From Sympetrum striolatum (taxonomy: Eukaryota; Arthropoda; Insecta; Odonata; Libellulidae), in NCBI GenBank assembly GCA_947579665.1, contig OX388350.1, forward strand, positions 91,779,152 through 91,843,151: a stretch of 64,000 nt of DNA, in the 5' to 3' direction. The notes below the pieces were generated by a model. That model was not told where the DNA came from. It saw nothing but the letters and a program-made list of their open reading frames with translations, and did no database searches. Both the position numbers and the translations under genes were made by a program. Of this stretch, positions 45,175 to 57,390 are shown one piece after another (the stretch's first letter is position 1; every line of letters starts with the position of its first letter).

Positions 45175-47775
45175 CCATTTGCTCCTCTTCCCAATCTAAT
45201 ATTCTTATTACAAACGGAGATTTTTGAGGTGCGAAAGTATTTCATAGGGAAATTGGCGATTTGTAGCTGATTAACATTTTACGAACGAGGAAAGGTTGAA
45301 TTAGGCGAAATGGCCTACGGGACTCGAAGCTGGTTCTCCCTGTTGCCAGTTTTGTTGCTCTCCAGACAAAAGGGAGTGCTAATCGAAAGGTCCGCACCAA
45401 AGGCACAGCTTGTTAGTTGTTTCCTTTGCCAACTAAAATTGCAACTGATTTAAGTCATAAAATGAAGGTATGATGACTCTCACCATTTTTACTAATGTCC
45501 AATGCTAACTAGAATTTATTCGCTTTCCTTGGAAAAGTGCCGTATTAAAGATTTAGAAAACAAAAAATATTACTTATGCCATGCTCTTTGAGTTGCACTC
45601 TGTCATAAACTCACAAATACGTTCAATCAGTCTTAGTATAATAAACAATAAATAACATACGTTGCAATATTTATAATTGTAGTAGAATAAAGACCCAAAA
45701 TCAATGAGTGCTGATTTTAGAATCTCACGATAAATTACGTTTCTTTCTGGAAAACGAAAGTTGGCTTTGAAGTTTAATTCCGAATCAGTGCAAGTAGTCA
45801 GTTATATTATATTTTTAATACTAAAAGTTAATTCGCTCCTTGATATCTGCTTCCATAGCTTTCACCAAAAGGAAGAATTTATCAAGAATCATCATTCTCG
45901 AATGGATTCCACTTCTATTTCACACAAAATCAGCGGTTAATTTTCTGTGTACATTTTGAAGGAAACATTCCCTGTTTACTTCATGTGGTGCCGAAGAGAC
46001 GATTTTCAGTCACATTTTGAGGATAACATTTCTTATGAAGCGCTGAATTATATCAAACTTGGCAATGGCGTACCATGAGGTAAGGCCAACAAATTAAGAG
46101 TACTTAAGAACGGATGTTAACTGCAGGAAGTCCACTAAATTAAAATGTAAAGACGTTAGTGACACCCACCTGAATGCAAATTGTTCTCTTTGTGATGGCA
46201 GGATAGGAAAATATTTGCTGATTTCAAAAGAATATTCAAACAAAAATACATGTGATGAACAGTGCGCGACTTACTCTAACTGATGAAAGAAAATGGAGGA
46301 GCCGCGAAGAACACTCGTGAGCACAGGTATTCCGGAAAACGTGGAAGGAGGCGAGACGCACACTGTTGCCGAAAGTATGGACTTTTTTTCAACAATTAAT
46401 CGGTGGAAACTTTACTTTCGGCCTCTTGTACATGTTGGAGGACTTTTATCCAGATCTGCGAACAATTATATTTCATTCCATTTCTCTGTTCAATGGAAAT
46501 CACAGCTGCCAATCGCTGTTTTCACTCCGAGAGCTTCCTCTCTTGCTCTTACTCGAGAAAAATCTACTTGAAATCTAGAATAAAGCGATGTTTAAGAAAT
46601 AATGCTAAGGATATTGGGGCACATTACTGTAAATATAATTCACTATAGTTAATCGCCATTGTATAATTAATCCACTTACGCTTAAATAAAATTCTACCGT
46701 TGGAAACGAAGTTGAGTAAACGAATGGAGTAAAGGTTTTTGATAGTTTTTGTAAAGGAATCTTTAGTTTGGAATCTGTTTTCACTCCGGATAAATTGCCA
46801 ATAACGTTTACTTCCTGTTTAGAATTTCGGCACACTTCCGGTTCGATTACCCAAATATCACGCCAAATGGCCTACATGTTTTATCACTTCTTAAAAATTG
46901 GTGCCACGAATTCCTGCTCCATGCATTCTTGAAGAAGTTAATGATAAACTCAAGAGGAAACTGTCAGCCTCGTTGATAATCTTGATTAAAAAATTGAATA
47001 TCAATCAGAAAATTAAAAAAATACGAAATAAGCGCATTTATTAGATAGGACACGAATCAGGCGATTGGCAAAACGTGAAAGTGCGACACCCAGTTCACGT
47101 GCCGCTGCCAAATATTTCATTTATCGCGTCCGCGACCCCATTTAACTCCTTTTCCTCTAACACTTTTCTAGTCAGGTACTTACAGAAATCTTATGGTCAT
47201 CATTTATGCACATTTATACCTTGATAAGTCATGAACCTGTTCTTTGAACTTCAACCTTTTCATTGGTTTGCTCTTTGCGGATGACTATTCAGTAAAATTG
47301 AAAGCATTGACCATTGCTACCATTTCCAAGAGGCCTTAAATGAAACAGTAAATGGTGTGAAAAGCCTACATCTAAATCCACGGACATGTTGTGTCCATTT
47401 TCCCCTCTACTTTTTGATTACGTAATAAACTCCTCTGAAAATAGTCATCTCCCAAAAAGATTAGGATATAGTAGTTGACTTTAAGTTAAACTTTATCGGC
47501 CATATCCAGTCGGTCAGAAGGAAGGCGCTTTCTTTTAATCAATCAATTAGAATGACTCCTACATTTAGATTGTCCCTTGCGTTCCCTACTATAAATCTTC
47601 TCAATTCCCTCCATAGACCCTTTCAGACTGCCCCATTCTCAAAAGAATGTCTGTAAATACATTCTTGTAAAAAATTTCCTGCTTGGGGCGTTATGTATAC
47701 ATCTATGTTATTTTTGTTTATTTTGCTTCTATTTTTATTTCATACCGACATGTATACTTATTTTAAATGTGTTGT
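45175..47775. other. No recognised gene over 2.6 kb
   Basis: No supported feature. Overlapping frames of 70-92 codons at 46,293-46,648 occupy all three plus-strand frames and show no motif, so a coding exon is not favoured. Confidence 0.35.
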
Positions 47776-48430
47776 ATTGTCTATGTCTATGTCTATGTAA
47801 GAACCCTGCAAGCCGCCTTTCGGCGTGTGGCAGGGGGTGCAAGCACCTTGACTCTATTTTCCTAAACGGTTGCTTTCGCGTATACTTCGCGGAAAAAATG
47901 AATTTTTGAAACGATTCGTTTTAGCATCTATTTCCCTAATCTTTCGGGCAGTATCAGCACGGCCCATATAACAGGGGGGTCGCATTATATCGGTTACATC
48001 ATCTGAGAACGTAATTTCTCTGAACTTATTTAATAAATTTATCCTTTGATTTTTTCTTCTATCTTCTAATGATTCCCATCCCGCGTCCTGTAACATCTGA
48101 GTGACACTCGCTGTTTTATCGTAGCAATTCTTTACAAATCGTATCGCCTTTCGTTGTACTTTTTCTAAATCCCGAATATGACATTTCTCGGCGGGGTCCC
48201 ATACACTACATGCATACTCAAGGTGAGGCCTAACTAACGCTAAGTAACATCGCTCGCGAACCTTTTCTTCGCTCCTACCGACTATTCTTTTAACGAAGCC
48301 GAGTTTCCTAAGTGCTTTTCCACATATATTTCGGATGTGGGCACTCCATGATAGATTGTTCGTGAGAGTTACTCCAAGATACTTTACCGATTCTACTGTC
48401 ATTAGGTTTACCCCTCGGAGACTATAAGAA
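47776..48430 (-). mobile_element. CR1/Jockey-type LINE, 5'-truncated, with structured 3' tail
   Basis: The minus-strand frame 48,402-47,854 (182 codons) reads VKYLGVTLTNNLSWSAHI, then YLALVRPHLEYACSVWDP, then LEKVQRKAIRFV, ending NRLGK before TAG-free UTR. These are the thumb/C-terminal motifs of CR1/L2/Jockey-group reverse transcriptases; fingers and palm are missing. The 3' UTR forms a two-part stem CCCTGC/GCAGGG with inner CGCC-GAAA-GGCG, a GNRA tetraloop (plus coordinates 47,804-47,835). The element ends in (CATAGA)n (47,776-47,799), the short tandem tail typical of this group. Open frame suggests a fairly young insertion. Confidence 0.9.
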
Positions 48431-48534
48431 TACTAGTATTCTTAAGAATATAAGAATAAGAGTATTCTTCGTTTGTTGCTTGTATTCACTTTAAAATTGT
48501 CCCAAAACTGTGTGTGAATCTTTGAATAAATAAA

Positions 48535-48790
48535 TTAACTTGGACATTAATAAAGGAGGAAGACAAACGTTTAGAGGCCATCGAAGTGCGGGTATGGCGT
48601 AGAATAAGTAAGTTGGGTTGAAAACAAACACGGAGGTGCTGGAGACGGTTGGGGAGGGCTTCAATTGAAGTGATTGGACAGCAGATCGAACATTGAGAGA
48701 AGAGGGACTGCTGAAGAATATAATTGAATTTCACTGAAAGAGGGGAATGCACGGAATATAGAAGGTGGTATGTGGGGTAAGAAATGAATG
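48535..48790 (+). mobile_element. Decayed non-LTR RT C-terminal fragment
   Basis: Across two frames: RLEAIEVRVWRRISKL, then TNTEVLETVGE, then REEGLLKNIIE. This follows the E-x-W-x-W-R-R-M...W...T-N-E-E-V-L...G-L-L-x-x-I-I-E-G pattern at the C-terminus of many arthropod non-LTR elements. Frameshifts and stops show decay. A related trace lies at 57,745-57,915. Confidence 0.55.
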
Positions 48791-48834
48791 ACATGGCGCT
48801 GAATTGATATCTATTGTTTATAGATGCTTCTCCG

Positions 48835-49991
48835 GATTCATTCATATTTTCATATAGATAGATAGATAGATAGGATACTAATTCACAGACTAAACCACAA
48901 GCGTGATTGAGTTGAAATTTTTACAGTGTATTGGCCATAACGTGTAACCGCCAGAAAAATTGCGATTTTGAGCCTCAGTGTCATGGGTTCGATTCCAGAG
49001 GGCCCCAAAGTCCCGATTTTTTCCATTTAAATGCATTGCTTTGATTTTCCGGATTAAAAAAATACTTCCCATATAGGTAGAGATTCGAAACTCAGGGAGC
49101 CTATATATATAGTCAGGATCTATCGATAGCATTAATAAATTTTACTTTAAAAATGTCCTTGGTTCGATGCTAGGGCGATGCAAAAATCTGTCATTTAAAA
49201 TACATTGAGGTAGTTTTTCATTATTTATTTTGATGCACTTATCGAAATGATAGGAAGATAGATTTGCTAGAAGATGTATATTAAGATTCGGCTTAAGAAA
49301 AAATTTAGATACGACAATTCTGTTCCTGGGTTCGATGCCAGAGAACATTAAAATTTCTCACATAAGAAATATAAGGGAAACGTAGGACGTCGTTTGAGGC
49401 AGTTGTAGCAAATATTTCTGCTTGAATGTTCGTACATAGTTAGAGATGGCGATCATCTGTTATGCTGCATAGTCAGTATTACCAGAAAGACCCGGGTTCG
49501 ATGACGGGCGGTAAATATATCCCCCATATGTAATACATTGGGGTTGCATTTCATTATTTTTTTGATGCATTTATCGATATGATAGGAAGTTCTTGCTTAA
49601 ATAGAATATGTATATTATAACTTGGTTTATGAAAAAAAATAGATAAGACCATGATGTTCCTGGGTTCGATGCCAGAGAACATTACAATTTCTCACATAAA
49701 GAATTTATGTGAAAATGAGGACGTCGTTTGAGGCAGTTGCAGCCAATATTTCTGCTTGAATTTTCTCACATAGTTAGAGATGGTGATCTTCTGTTGTACT
49801 GCATAGTAAGTTTACCAGGAAGGCTTGGGTTCGATGCCAGACGATTAAATTGCAGCGAATTTTAAGTATATTTTCAATGCTTTTTTTTTTCTTTTGAGGA
49901 CCGTCCCGATATGTTGCCGATATGAAGGTGGTGTTGAAATGTAATTGGTGTTGTCGATCTGCTTGCAGTATGCAAGCTACATTTTACTCGT
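48835..49991 (+). mobile_element. Helitron-like modular repeat with variant modules, copy A
   Basis: TAGA microsatellite (48,858-48,873), GATACTAATTCACAG start, then normal modules (motifs near 48,987 and 49,162). These are followed by variant modules with CATTATTTATTTTGATGCACTTATCG spacers and GGGTTCGATGCCAGAGAAC motifs (near 49,331 and 49,665). Usual last module (near 49,828), hairpin 49,961-49,977 and CTCGT 49,987-49,991. Confidence 0.75.
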
Positions 49992-49997
49992 ATATAT

Positions 49998-51119
49998 AGA
50001 TAGGTATATAGATAGGATACTAATTCACAGGCTAAACCGCAAGCGTCATTGAATTGAAATTTTTATGACGGATTGGCCATATCGTGTAACCGCCAGAAAA
50101 ATTGCGATTTTGAACGTCAATGTAATGGGTTCGATTCCAGAGGGCCCCAAAGTCCCGATTTATTCCATTTAAATGCATTGCTTTGATTTTCCGAAATTTT
50201 TTTTGAAAATACTTCCCGGATAGGTAGAGAATCAAAACTGTAGGAGCCAATATATATGATCAGGATCTATCGATAATATTAATGACGTTTACAGAAAATA
50301 TCCTGGGTTCGATGCTAGGACGATGCAAAAATCCGCCCTTTAAATTACATTGAGGTAGTTTTTCATTATTTTTTTGATGCACATATCGAAATGATAGGAA
50401 GTTCTTACTTATATGGAAGATGTATATTAAGCCTAGGGTTTTGAAAAAAATTAAATAAGACCATGCTGTTTCTGGGTTCGATCCCAGAACACAATAAAAT
50501 TTCTCTGATAAGGAATATAAGGGAAAATTAGGAAGTCATTTGTGGCAGTTGCAGCCAATACTGCTGCTTGAATTTTCACACATAATTAGAAATGGTAATC
50601 TTCTATTGTGTTGCATAGGAATTATCACCTAAAAGACCCCGGTTCGATGCTAAGCGGTATATAGGTATCCTATTTAAAATATATTGGGTTAGTTTTTCAT
50701 TATTTTTTTGATGCACTTATACAAATAATAGGAAGTTCTTGCTTAGTTAGAAGATGTATATTAAAACTTGGTTTAAGAATAAATTTTCATAAGACTATAC
50801 TATTCCTGGGTTCGATCCCAGAGCATAATAAAATTTCCCTCATAAGGAATATAAGGGAAAAATAGGAAGTCATTTGAGGCAGTTGCAGCCAATACTTCTG
50901 CTTGCATTTTAACACATAGTTAGAGATGGTGATCTTTTATTGTGTTGCATAAGAAGTATCACCAAAAGACCTGGGTTCGATGCTGGACAGAGAAATTGCA
51001 GCTAATTTTAAGAATATTTCCAATACTTCTTCTACTTTTGAGGACCCTCTCGATATGAGGTCTACTTAAAATTTTTGTTAACAATATGCTTGCAGAATGC
51101 ATGCTATATTTTACTCGTA
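49998..51119 (+). mobile_element. Helitron-like modular repeat with variant modules, copy B
   Basis: Head-to-tail after copy A. Motifs near 50,128, 50,308, 50,474, 50,640, 50,807 and 50,974, most of them variant type. The terminal hairpin has drifted (GCTTGCAGAATGCATGC, about 51,089) but CTCGT is kept at 51,115-51,119. Confidence 0.75.
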
Positions 51120-51125
51120 TATATA

Positions 51126-51502
51126 TGTTACACCCCAAACGTGCAATTGCAATATCTAAATTCAACGAAAGGAATCCTACCTACCCTACTCAACCCATCG
51201 GCGCCGCGCATATTTCACGATTTGTAGCGGAGATTGGGTGGAGGAGCTGCGTAATAATCGTTCATATTATACTGGATACCAAGAGATGTGAAGAGACCAA
51301 GAAGAATACCAGTAGACAGGTGGAAAAGAGACATCATCAAGTACCTAGGTGTAACGTGAAGCTCAGGACAGAGAAAATTGGAATGTACTTGGGGAGGCCT
51401 ACATCCGACGTCGGATTGAAAATGGCTGATGATGATGTGTTACACCCCAAACGTGCAATTGCCCATTTCATGAAATGGGCAATTACACGTTTGGGGTGTA
51501 AC
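51126..51502. mobile_element. 64-bp palindrome split by an RTE insertion
   Basis: 51,439-51,502 is a near-perfect palindrome: arms of 32 bp beginning GTTACACCCCAAACGTG, one mismatch. Its first 25 bp are repeated exactly at 51,126-51,150. The simplest reading is that the palindrome, possibly a small foldback element, was the target, and the 25-bp repeat is the duplication made by the insertion at 51,151-51,437. Confidence 0.7.
51151..51437 (+). mobile_element. RTE 3' end, 5'-truncated insertion
   Basis: The translation of 51,270-51,437 reads WIPRDVKRPRRIPVDRWKRD, then YLGVT, then CTWGGLHPTSD, with stops. Arg-rich R-P-x-x-R-x-P...R-W-x-x-D-I is the usual C-terminus of RTE-type ORFs, and the tail ends in GATGATGATG, the short tandem 3' tail characteristic of RTE elements. 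Flanked by a 25-bp exact duplication. Confidence 0.8.
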
Positions 51503-51744
51503 TTATATGTGGCATATACCGAGAGGTAGATCATCTATGTATTCAAATCAAGGGGAAAACAAGCTAAAGCCTACTTACTAGCCTTCAAAATTTAGAGCCA
51601 CCTCAGTCAAGGTTCGTGGTATCTACTCTTTGCTTTTAACACATGCTGTCATACACTCTCGTCTCAATATAACCGTTCAACAATTTCCTCTGCAACTCTA
51701 CGATTCACAAGTATCTAGGGGGGAGTGAATTAAATAACTTAAAA

Positions 51745-51890
51745 ACAAAGGAAAGGGTTAAAGGTTCTTAGCGCATAAGGGCGTTCACCTAGGAAATATC
51801 CCAAGGAAACACGGACGTGAAAAAAGTCTGACGGGGTGAACCCGGCCTACCCTTTTATCAAGTCGGTTTTTCCTTGGGATTTTTAAAAAC
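51745..51890. repeat. Foldback/SINE-like element, copy 2
   Basis: GGAAAGGGTTAAAGG start, arms TCCCAAGGAAACACGGAC and its near complement GTCGGTTTTTCCTTGGGA, with a centre holding a T-arm-like GGGTGAACCCGGCC. Shares layout with 43,040-43,270. Confidence 0.55.
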
Positions 51891-53985
51891 AGGTCTTTGA
51901 ATGTATTTTAATATAGGTAATATCCAGAGTTATAATATTTGTAACCTCAAACTTAATAAGATATAATATGATTTTTGGTTATTATAATCCCAATATTGTT
52001 TATCGAACTTCACCCATGCGTGGTTAAAGATCCATCAAATGCTTCCGCCGATGGATTTTATTTGTTTCGTAGAGCATTTTGCAATCCTTATGAAGATTGA
52101 AACATTGCATTTTCTAATATATAATTAAAATGAGTAAATATTTTGTCTGCATAGTTATTGTAAAGGAAAAATGTATTATTGTTTCTAAGAATTTTAGATG
52201 CGCGTAAGAAAATACAAAATAATTAACAAAGAAAAGTCAAAAATATGTCGATCCGTCACTGCTTTCATTTAATTGAAAATACGACTATATTAATTTAGCT
52301 CTAATAAAATTTTTATTCTAACAAAATATTCAAATTTGCAAATGAATTTCCTTTTGTCGGGTTACAATTTCCATTGATTTCGAAATCGCTTAAAAAATGC
52401 TGGAAATCTTCCAAGATACCTTCACTTCCTGTGAACTTCTTCCAAATTCTTGCAAAAGCAAAAGAATCTCGAATCGTTTGTGAAACGGAAAGATATACTT
52501 CGGAATTCGCAAACTGATGTCGACACAATGCAACTCTTTCTCATTTCTCAGATTACTAAATGTCCTGCTGATACTTGAATATGTATTTCCTTTGCCAGAT
52601 CATTTTAAGACCTTTTACTAGGAATGCAAAAAAAGGTTAAGTGAAACTGGATGACTATGAAGTACCTTTATTTATTTCCAAATAGACGTTATCTCATTTC
52701 ATCCGCCTCTGTTCATTTCCTCTTCAGAGTGTCTTGGTTACGAACAGAGGAAAAAAAACTTTTATTATATATAGTACATTTTATGTGACAAACAAGTTTT
52801 CTTCACCAGATTTGCGGATCCCCAATTGTATGTTGGGGTATTTGGCAATTATTTTCTGCTTTCCAAATGATCCGCCATCGGTTACGAGGCCAAAAATGGA
52901 AAGTCAGTTCTTCCCACCACTTCTCTTCCATTTCCTCGTTGCGAAAGGTAACACGCAAAGGTCAAGGGTATGTTCCTTAGTAACGGGAATTTATGTTTCA
53001 TTTTCAAGTCTCTATCGTAATTCGTTGCACTATAATCACGCATCGCAGTCGCTGTTTCAAATTAGAGTTCGTTAAATTAGAGTTCGTTTTGTGGCGATTC
53101 GTTCGCTCCAATTCTGTCGAAACGATTTCAACTGAATTCGATTTGAATAACCGTCGAAGTAATATCCATCAAATAATTTTAGTTCCTATTTGTCGTATCA
53201 AAGGGATGCATTTCTTTGGACACTAAAATGGACGACGTTGAGGGCAGAAACTCAAAAAAGATGAAAAATTCTAACAATCAGGATGAGAAGTAATATTCGA
53301 GATAAAAGTAAAGCTGTTTGCAACATATACACACTTAAAGTAGACTTGGAGAAACATCCAAACGGAAAGAGTAATTTAAAACTAAGTGCAACGGCGATAG
53401 CTTTTCCTTCGTGCGTAGCGTAAACGTAATGTATAATTGAATTTTCACTATCGACTATTCTTCCTTAATATTTCTCTGACTGGCCTTTTACAGTTTCAGA
53501 TAAAATTCTCTGAAACTTTTGGTAATAGGATTTTCGAACTCAACTCTCTACTTTATTTATAGGACGTATGAACGAAGGATTTTCCCATCGATTCCAGTGT
53601 CGGTTTTGCGACCGGAAATGTTGAAGCCATATCACGCGACCTCCGGAGTCAGCTTTCTTCCCAACTTCCTTCACCTATTCCCGAGAAGCCTTCGAGTCCA
53701 GCTGTAGGTGTAAAACTTCACATGGAATTTAATTAAAAAACTAATTTTAAATAATTAAAGAGGAATAAGAACGACTTATACCATTACGTCATTACGTACG
53801 TAAAACATTTATATTCGATCTTAGAGTGGCTTATTTTGTATTGTTATTAATTCATTTGTTGCTGATGAACTAATTGCTAGGCAATTTTATTACAATACTT
53901 TCTTACGTTAAGAATTATCCATTCTTTACATTGATACATTACTATATGTTATGAGAATTACAATAATGCAACGTTCATTACCATG
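51891..53985. other. No recognised feature
   Basis: No supported gene or shared repeat. A 113-codon frame at 52,734-53,075 has no recognisable motif. Confidence 0.35.
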
Positions 53986-54060
53986 CAGGGGTTCTCAACC
54001 TTTTTTGGTGCCGGGGCACCCAAGGGCACTTCAGAAAGCGAAGTGGGCACCACATAATAT
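53986..54060 (+). mobile_element. hAT-type element end
   Basis: CAGGGGTTCTCAACC then TTTTTTGGTGCCGGGGCACC: CAGNGNTTCTCAA is a classic hAT terminal inverted repeat. Only one end is seen; no matching GGTTGAGAACCCCTG is found downstream. Inner hairpin GTGCCGGGGCAC follows. Confidence 0.6.
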
Positions 54061-54479
54061 ATCCATCCAGGGTGATACTATGGCCATCCATTGACATTAC
54101 TAGTTTACAATTTACTAGTTAACCGTAGGTGGTTTGAAAAAAACGCTCCTTGGTAAATAAGATCGAGAAAATTACAACGTATATAATTTCCTCACAACGT
54201 GTGGAAGTGTTTACCTCCGAAGAAGATTTGATTACGGAGAATTGATCTGGTATGAAGGTTTCCGCTGCATGAGCACCGTTGCGTTCCATAAAGCAGCATT
54301 TAGTCATTGATTACGGGGAATTTGATACGATGATAAGCTGAGCCGAGCTGAATCTTCACATTCGCAACATAAACAAAATATGACATAGAAACGCGTCTTA
54401 TTAATCTGTACAGAGGCGATGAGAGGGATAAATTTTAGACAAACAATAACCCTCGATGTTTACGATCATTAATACAATT
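54061..54479. other. No recognised feature
   Basis: No supported gene or repeat identified. Confidence 0.4.
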
Positions 54480-54955
54480 CCTATTCGCTGTTCAAGGTTT
54501 ACCTGATGGTCATTGGTCCGATCCCAGAAAGCCATTTACATTACCCAATGCATTTCAATTGGGGATAACGAAGTCTTATTTTAGGACCTTTCCGGAAGAT
54601 ATCGACTTCAAAATTTGAATTTAATCAGTTTTATTTTACGAGGGCGTTATATGTATTCTCATCTTCCAAAAAATCCTGGGTTCGACACCAGGCGTCTGTA
54701 CTATTTGAAACGTATGGCGGAAATTTCAAATAATTTATGATATTTAGAGTTTGGAAATTATTTTAAGCAACATCCCGGTAGGATAGGGGATTCAAAGTCA
54801 TAGAAAACGCGCTCTTTATTTGTAATTATATAGCTGTGACCAAATTTCTTTTTCCTATTTAAGAATTAATTGCGTTGATTTTTAAGAATATTCTCAATCC
54901 TTTTTTTCATTTTGAGGACCTTCTCGATTTGATATCGACTTGAAATTTCTATATA
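54480..54955 (+). repeat. Modular-repeat fragment
   Basis: Motifs GGTCCGATCCC (about 54,515) and GGGTTCGACACCAGG (about 54,677) with module 3/4 spacers, then the last-module end TTCTCGATTTGATATCGAC. It abuts the RTE element at TATATATATTCACTGCC. Confidence 0.65.
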
Positions 54956-57310
54956 TATTCACTGCCACAGTTCATTGCCTCATCGGGGCGGAGGGGTGTT
55001 AACGGAGGTTGGAGGCGATGCATAGCCCAGGTTCAACCATGCTAAGAAGGCTTCAACAATATCTCCGGCCAAATAATGAAAGTGGCATTCACCAACCGGC
55101 AGTAGGACAGCCTGGTCCAGTGATCCCTCCATTTCAGTGATCTTACCTTATCTATTATATCTGTAACTCCAGTCATCATTCTCATCCAAGTGTTTCGTTT
55201 CCTGTCTCTTCTTGTGATTCCCAGCATGCAGCGCTCCATGCTCCTTTGCGTTGTCTGAAGTCTCTGGGTTATTGCAGCATTTAACACCAAAGTTTCACTT
55301 TCATAGGTCAAGACAGGTAAAATGCATTGGTTGAAGACCTTCCTCTTCAAAACCATTGGCATTCTTGACTTCAGAATGTGTGAGTTCCTTCCAAATGCAC
55401 TCCAGCCAAGTTTCATTCTTCTGTTTACTTCATTAATCCTGTTTTTCTCTCCTGTTGTTACAAGTTGTCCCAGGTATGTGTATTCCAAGCAAACATCCAG
55501 AGGTTTTCCTTGAAGTTTGACTGGCTCTTGCACTGTAAAATAATTATACATTACCTTTGTTTTTGTTAGGTCCTGAGTCCTATCTTCTGTCCTGCTGTGT
55601 TTAGCTCTTCAAGTCTTGAAGTTAGATCTTCTGCGTTAGCTGCAAAGAGAACTATATCATCTGCAAAACGGAGGTGACTGATGTACTCCCCATTTACTCT
55701 TAACCCCTTCTCTTCCCAATCAAGGGTTTTAAAAACTTCTTCTAAAATGGCTGTGAACAAGATGGGAGATAGACCGTCACCTTGTCGAACTCCCTTCTCA
55801 ATCTTGAATTCATCGGTCTCTTCATGAAGCATTACAGAAGCTGTGGCATTCTCGTAGACACTGCGCAAGAGGCGGATGTACTCAGAATCTATCCCTTGAT
55901 TCTTTAGAGCTTTCAGAGTGGAGGAGGTACTTACCGAGTCGAAGGCCTGTTCATAATCGACAAAGCAAAGGACAAGTGGCATCTCGTATTCATTCGTTCT
56001 GTTTATAATTTCCTGTAATGTGTGGATGTGGTCCATAGTGCTGAAGCCTTTCCGGAATCCCGCTTGTTCTCTAGGCTGGGCTGAAGACAGGGTCATCTTA
56101 AGACGTTCCGCTATTATCCTCATGAATGTTTTGTAGACAACTGGAAGGAGGCTAATGGGGCGATACTTCTTCAAATCTTCTTTGCTTCCTTTCTTGTGCA
56201 GAAGGGCAATCCTTGCGTGGTTCCATTCCTTGGGAATCATTCCTTGTTTTAGACAATTACTGAATAATTGTGCTAAAACATTAGCAATCTCTGTTCCACC
56301 AGCTTTCAGATATTCCGCCAACACCCCATCTGCTCCTCCTGCTTTCCCATTCTTCATCTGCTTAATCGCTGCCATTACTTCTTCTGGGAGGATTGAGAGG
56401 AGATTTTGTGAGCTTTGGCTTTCATCTTGGTTCTCCTCTTCGGCGTTTCCTATCTTCTTGTATAGGTTGCCAAAGTATTCTGCTACAATCCTCAATATTG
56501 CTCGTCTGTTATATGTTGTGGTGCCATCTCCTTTCTGTAAGGCTAAAATCTGTTTCTTACCAATTGCTAGGCGTCTTCTAGCCCTCTTTATGCTTTGGTT
56601 ATTTTCTATGGCCTCTTGCACAATCTTTTCATTAAAATTCCTCACGTCTTCCTTGATTGCTACTCTGATGGTTTTGCAAAGCTCGGCATATTCGATATTA
56701 TCTCTTGGAGTGTTTAAATTCTTCAGTTCCTTCCGTTGTTTCATCATTTTCCGGGTTTTATTACTAAATTTCTTATCCTTAGGTTTTCTTGGCATGCTTG
56801 CTACTTCCTCTGCCGCTTTCTTTACAATTTCCATAACTTTGGTTTCGAGTTCTTCCTCCTGAAGTGCTGAGAATCTATTTCTAAGTTCCAGCTGAAACTT
56901 TTTCTCGTTATCTGATAGTTTATCAATATTTATCTCCTCCTTCTTGCAGGAAAACAACTTCTTTCGTTCCATTCGGGGGTTAATATTGATTCTGCATCTA
57001 ACAATTCTGTGGTCACTTCCAGTGTTGAAATTATTCAAAACTTCACAGTTAGTTACAGTGTAGAGTCTGTTTACCAATATGTAGTCTATTTCATTTTTTG
57101 TTCCATTGGGACCTCTCCACGTCCATTTCCTTGTAGGATTTTTCTTAAAGTATGTATTTGTTATATACATATTGGTGCATTCTGCAAACTCTACTAAGCG
57201 GTGACCTCGCTCATTTCTCTGGCCCAGTCCATAGTGTCCTGCGACAGTGTCATCAGTTTCCTGCTGCCCTACACGAGCATTAAAATCTCCCAATGAACTG
57301 TGGCGGTGAT
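54956..57310 (-). mobile_element. RTE-type non-LTR retrotransposon, 5'-truncated, frameshifted
   Basis: The main frame 57,293-55,566 (575 codons) begins inside the AP-like endonuclease (GDFNARVG; later KNEIDYILV and GSDHRIVRC). It continues into reverse transcriptase: HKKGSKEDLKKYRPISLLPV, EQAGFRKGF, FVDYEQAFDS (about 444-453), GVRQGDGLSP (about 501-510) and FADD (about 543-546), all catalytic residues present. A 1-nt frameshift near 55,565 moves to a second frame (55,551-55,042) with YTYLGQLV and RRDRKRNTW thumb motifs. The normal Arg-rich C-terminus (as at 51.3 kb) is absent: WRDHWTRLSYC runs into 3' UTR. The endonuclease N-terminus is also missing, so the copy cannot move. It is flanked by TA-rich runs; the long plus-strand frame at 56.2-56.9 kb is its antisense shadow. 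Confidence 0.95.
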
Positions 57311-57319
57311 GAGGAGGGG

Positions 57320-57390
<71 letters not shown>
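57311..57390 (+). repeat. (TA)n microsatellite
   Basis: About 35-40 TA units adjoining the truncated 5' end of the RTE element. Confidence 0.9.

Noticed and set aside
56155..56862. 235-codon plus-strand frame
   Set aside because: Antisense of the RTE reverse transcriptase ORF, whose minus-strand translation has all expected motifs.
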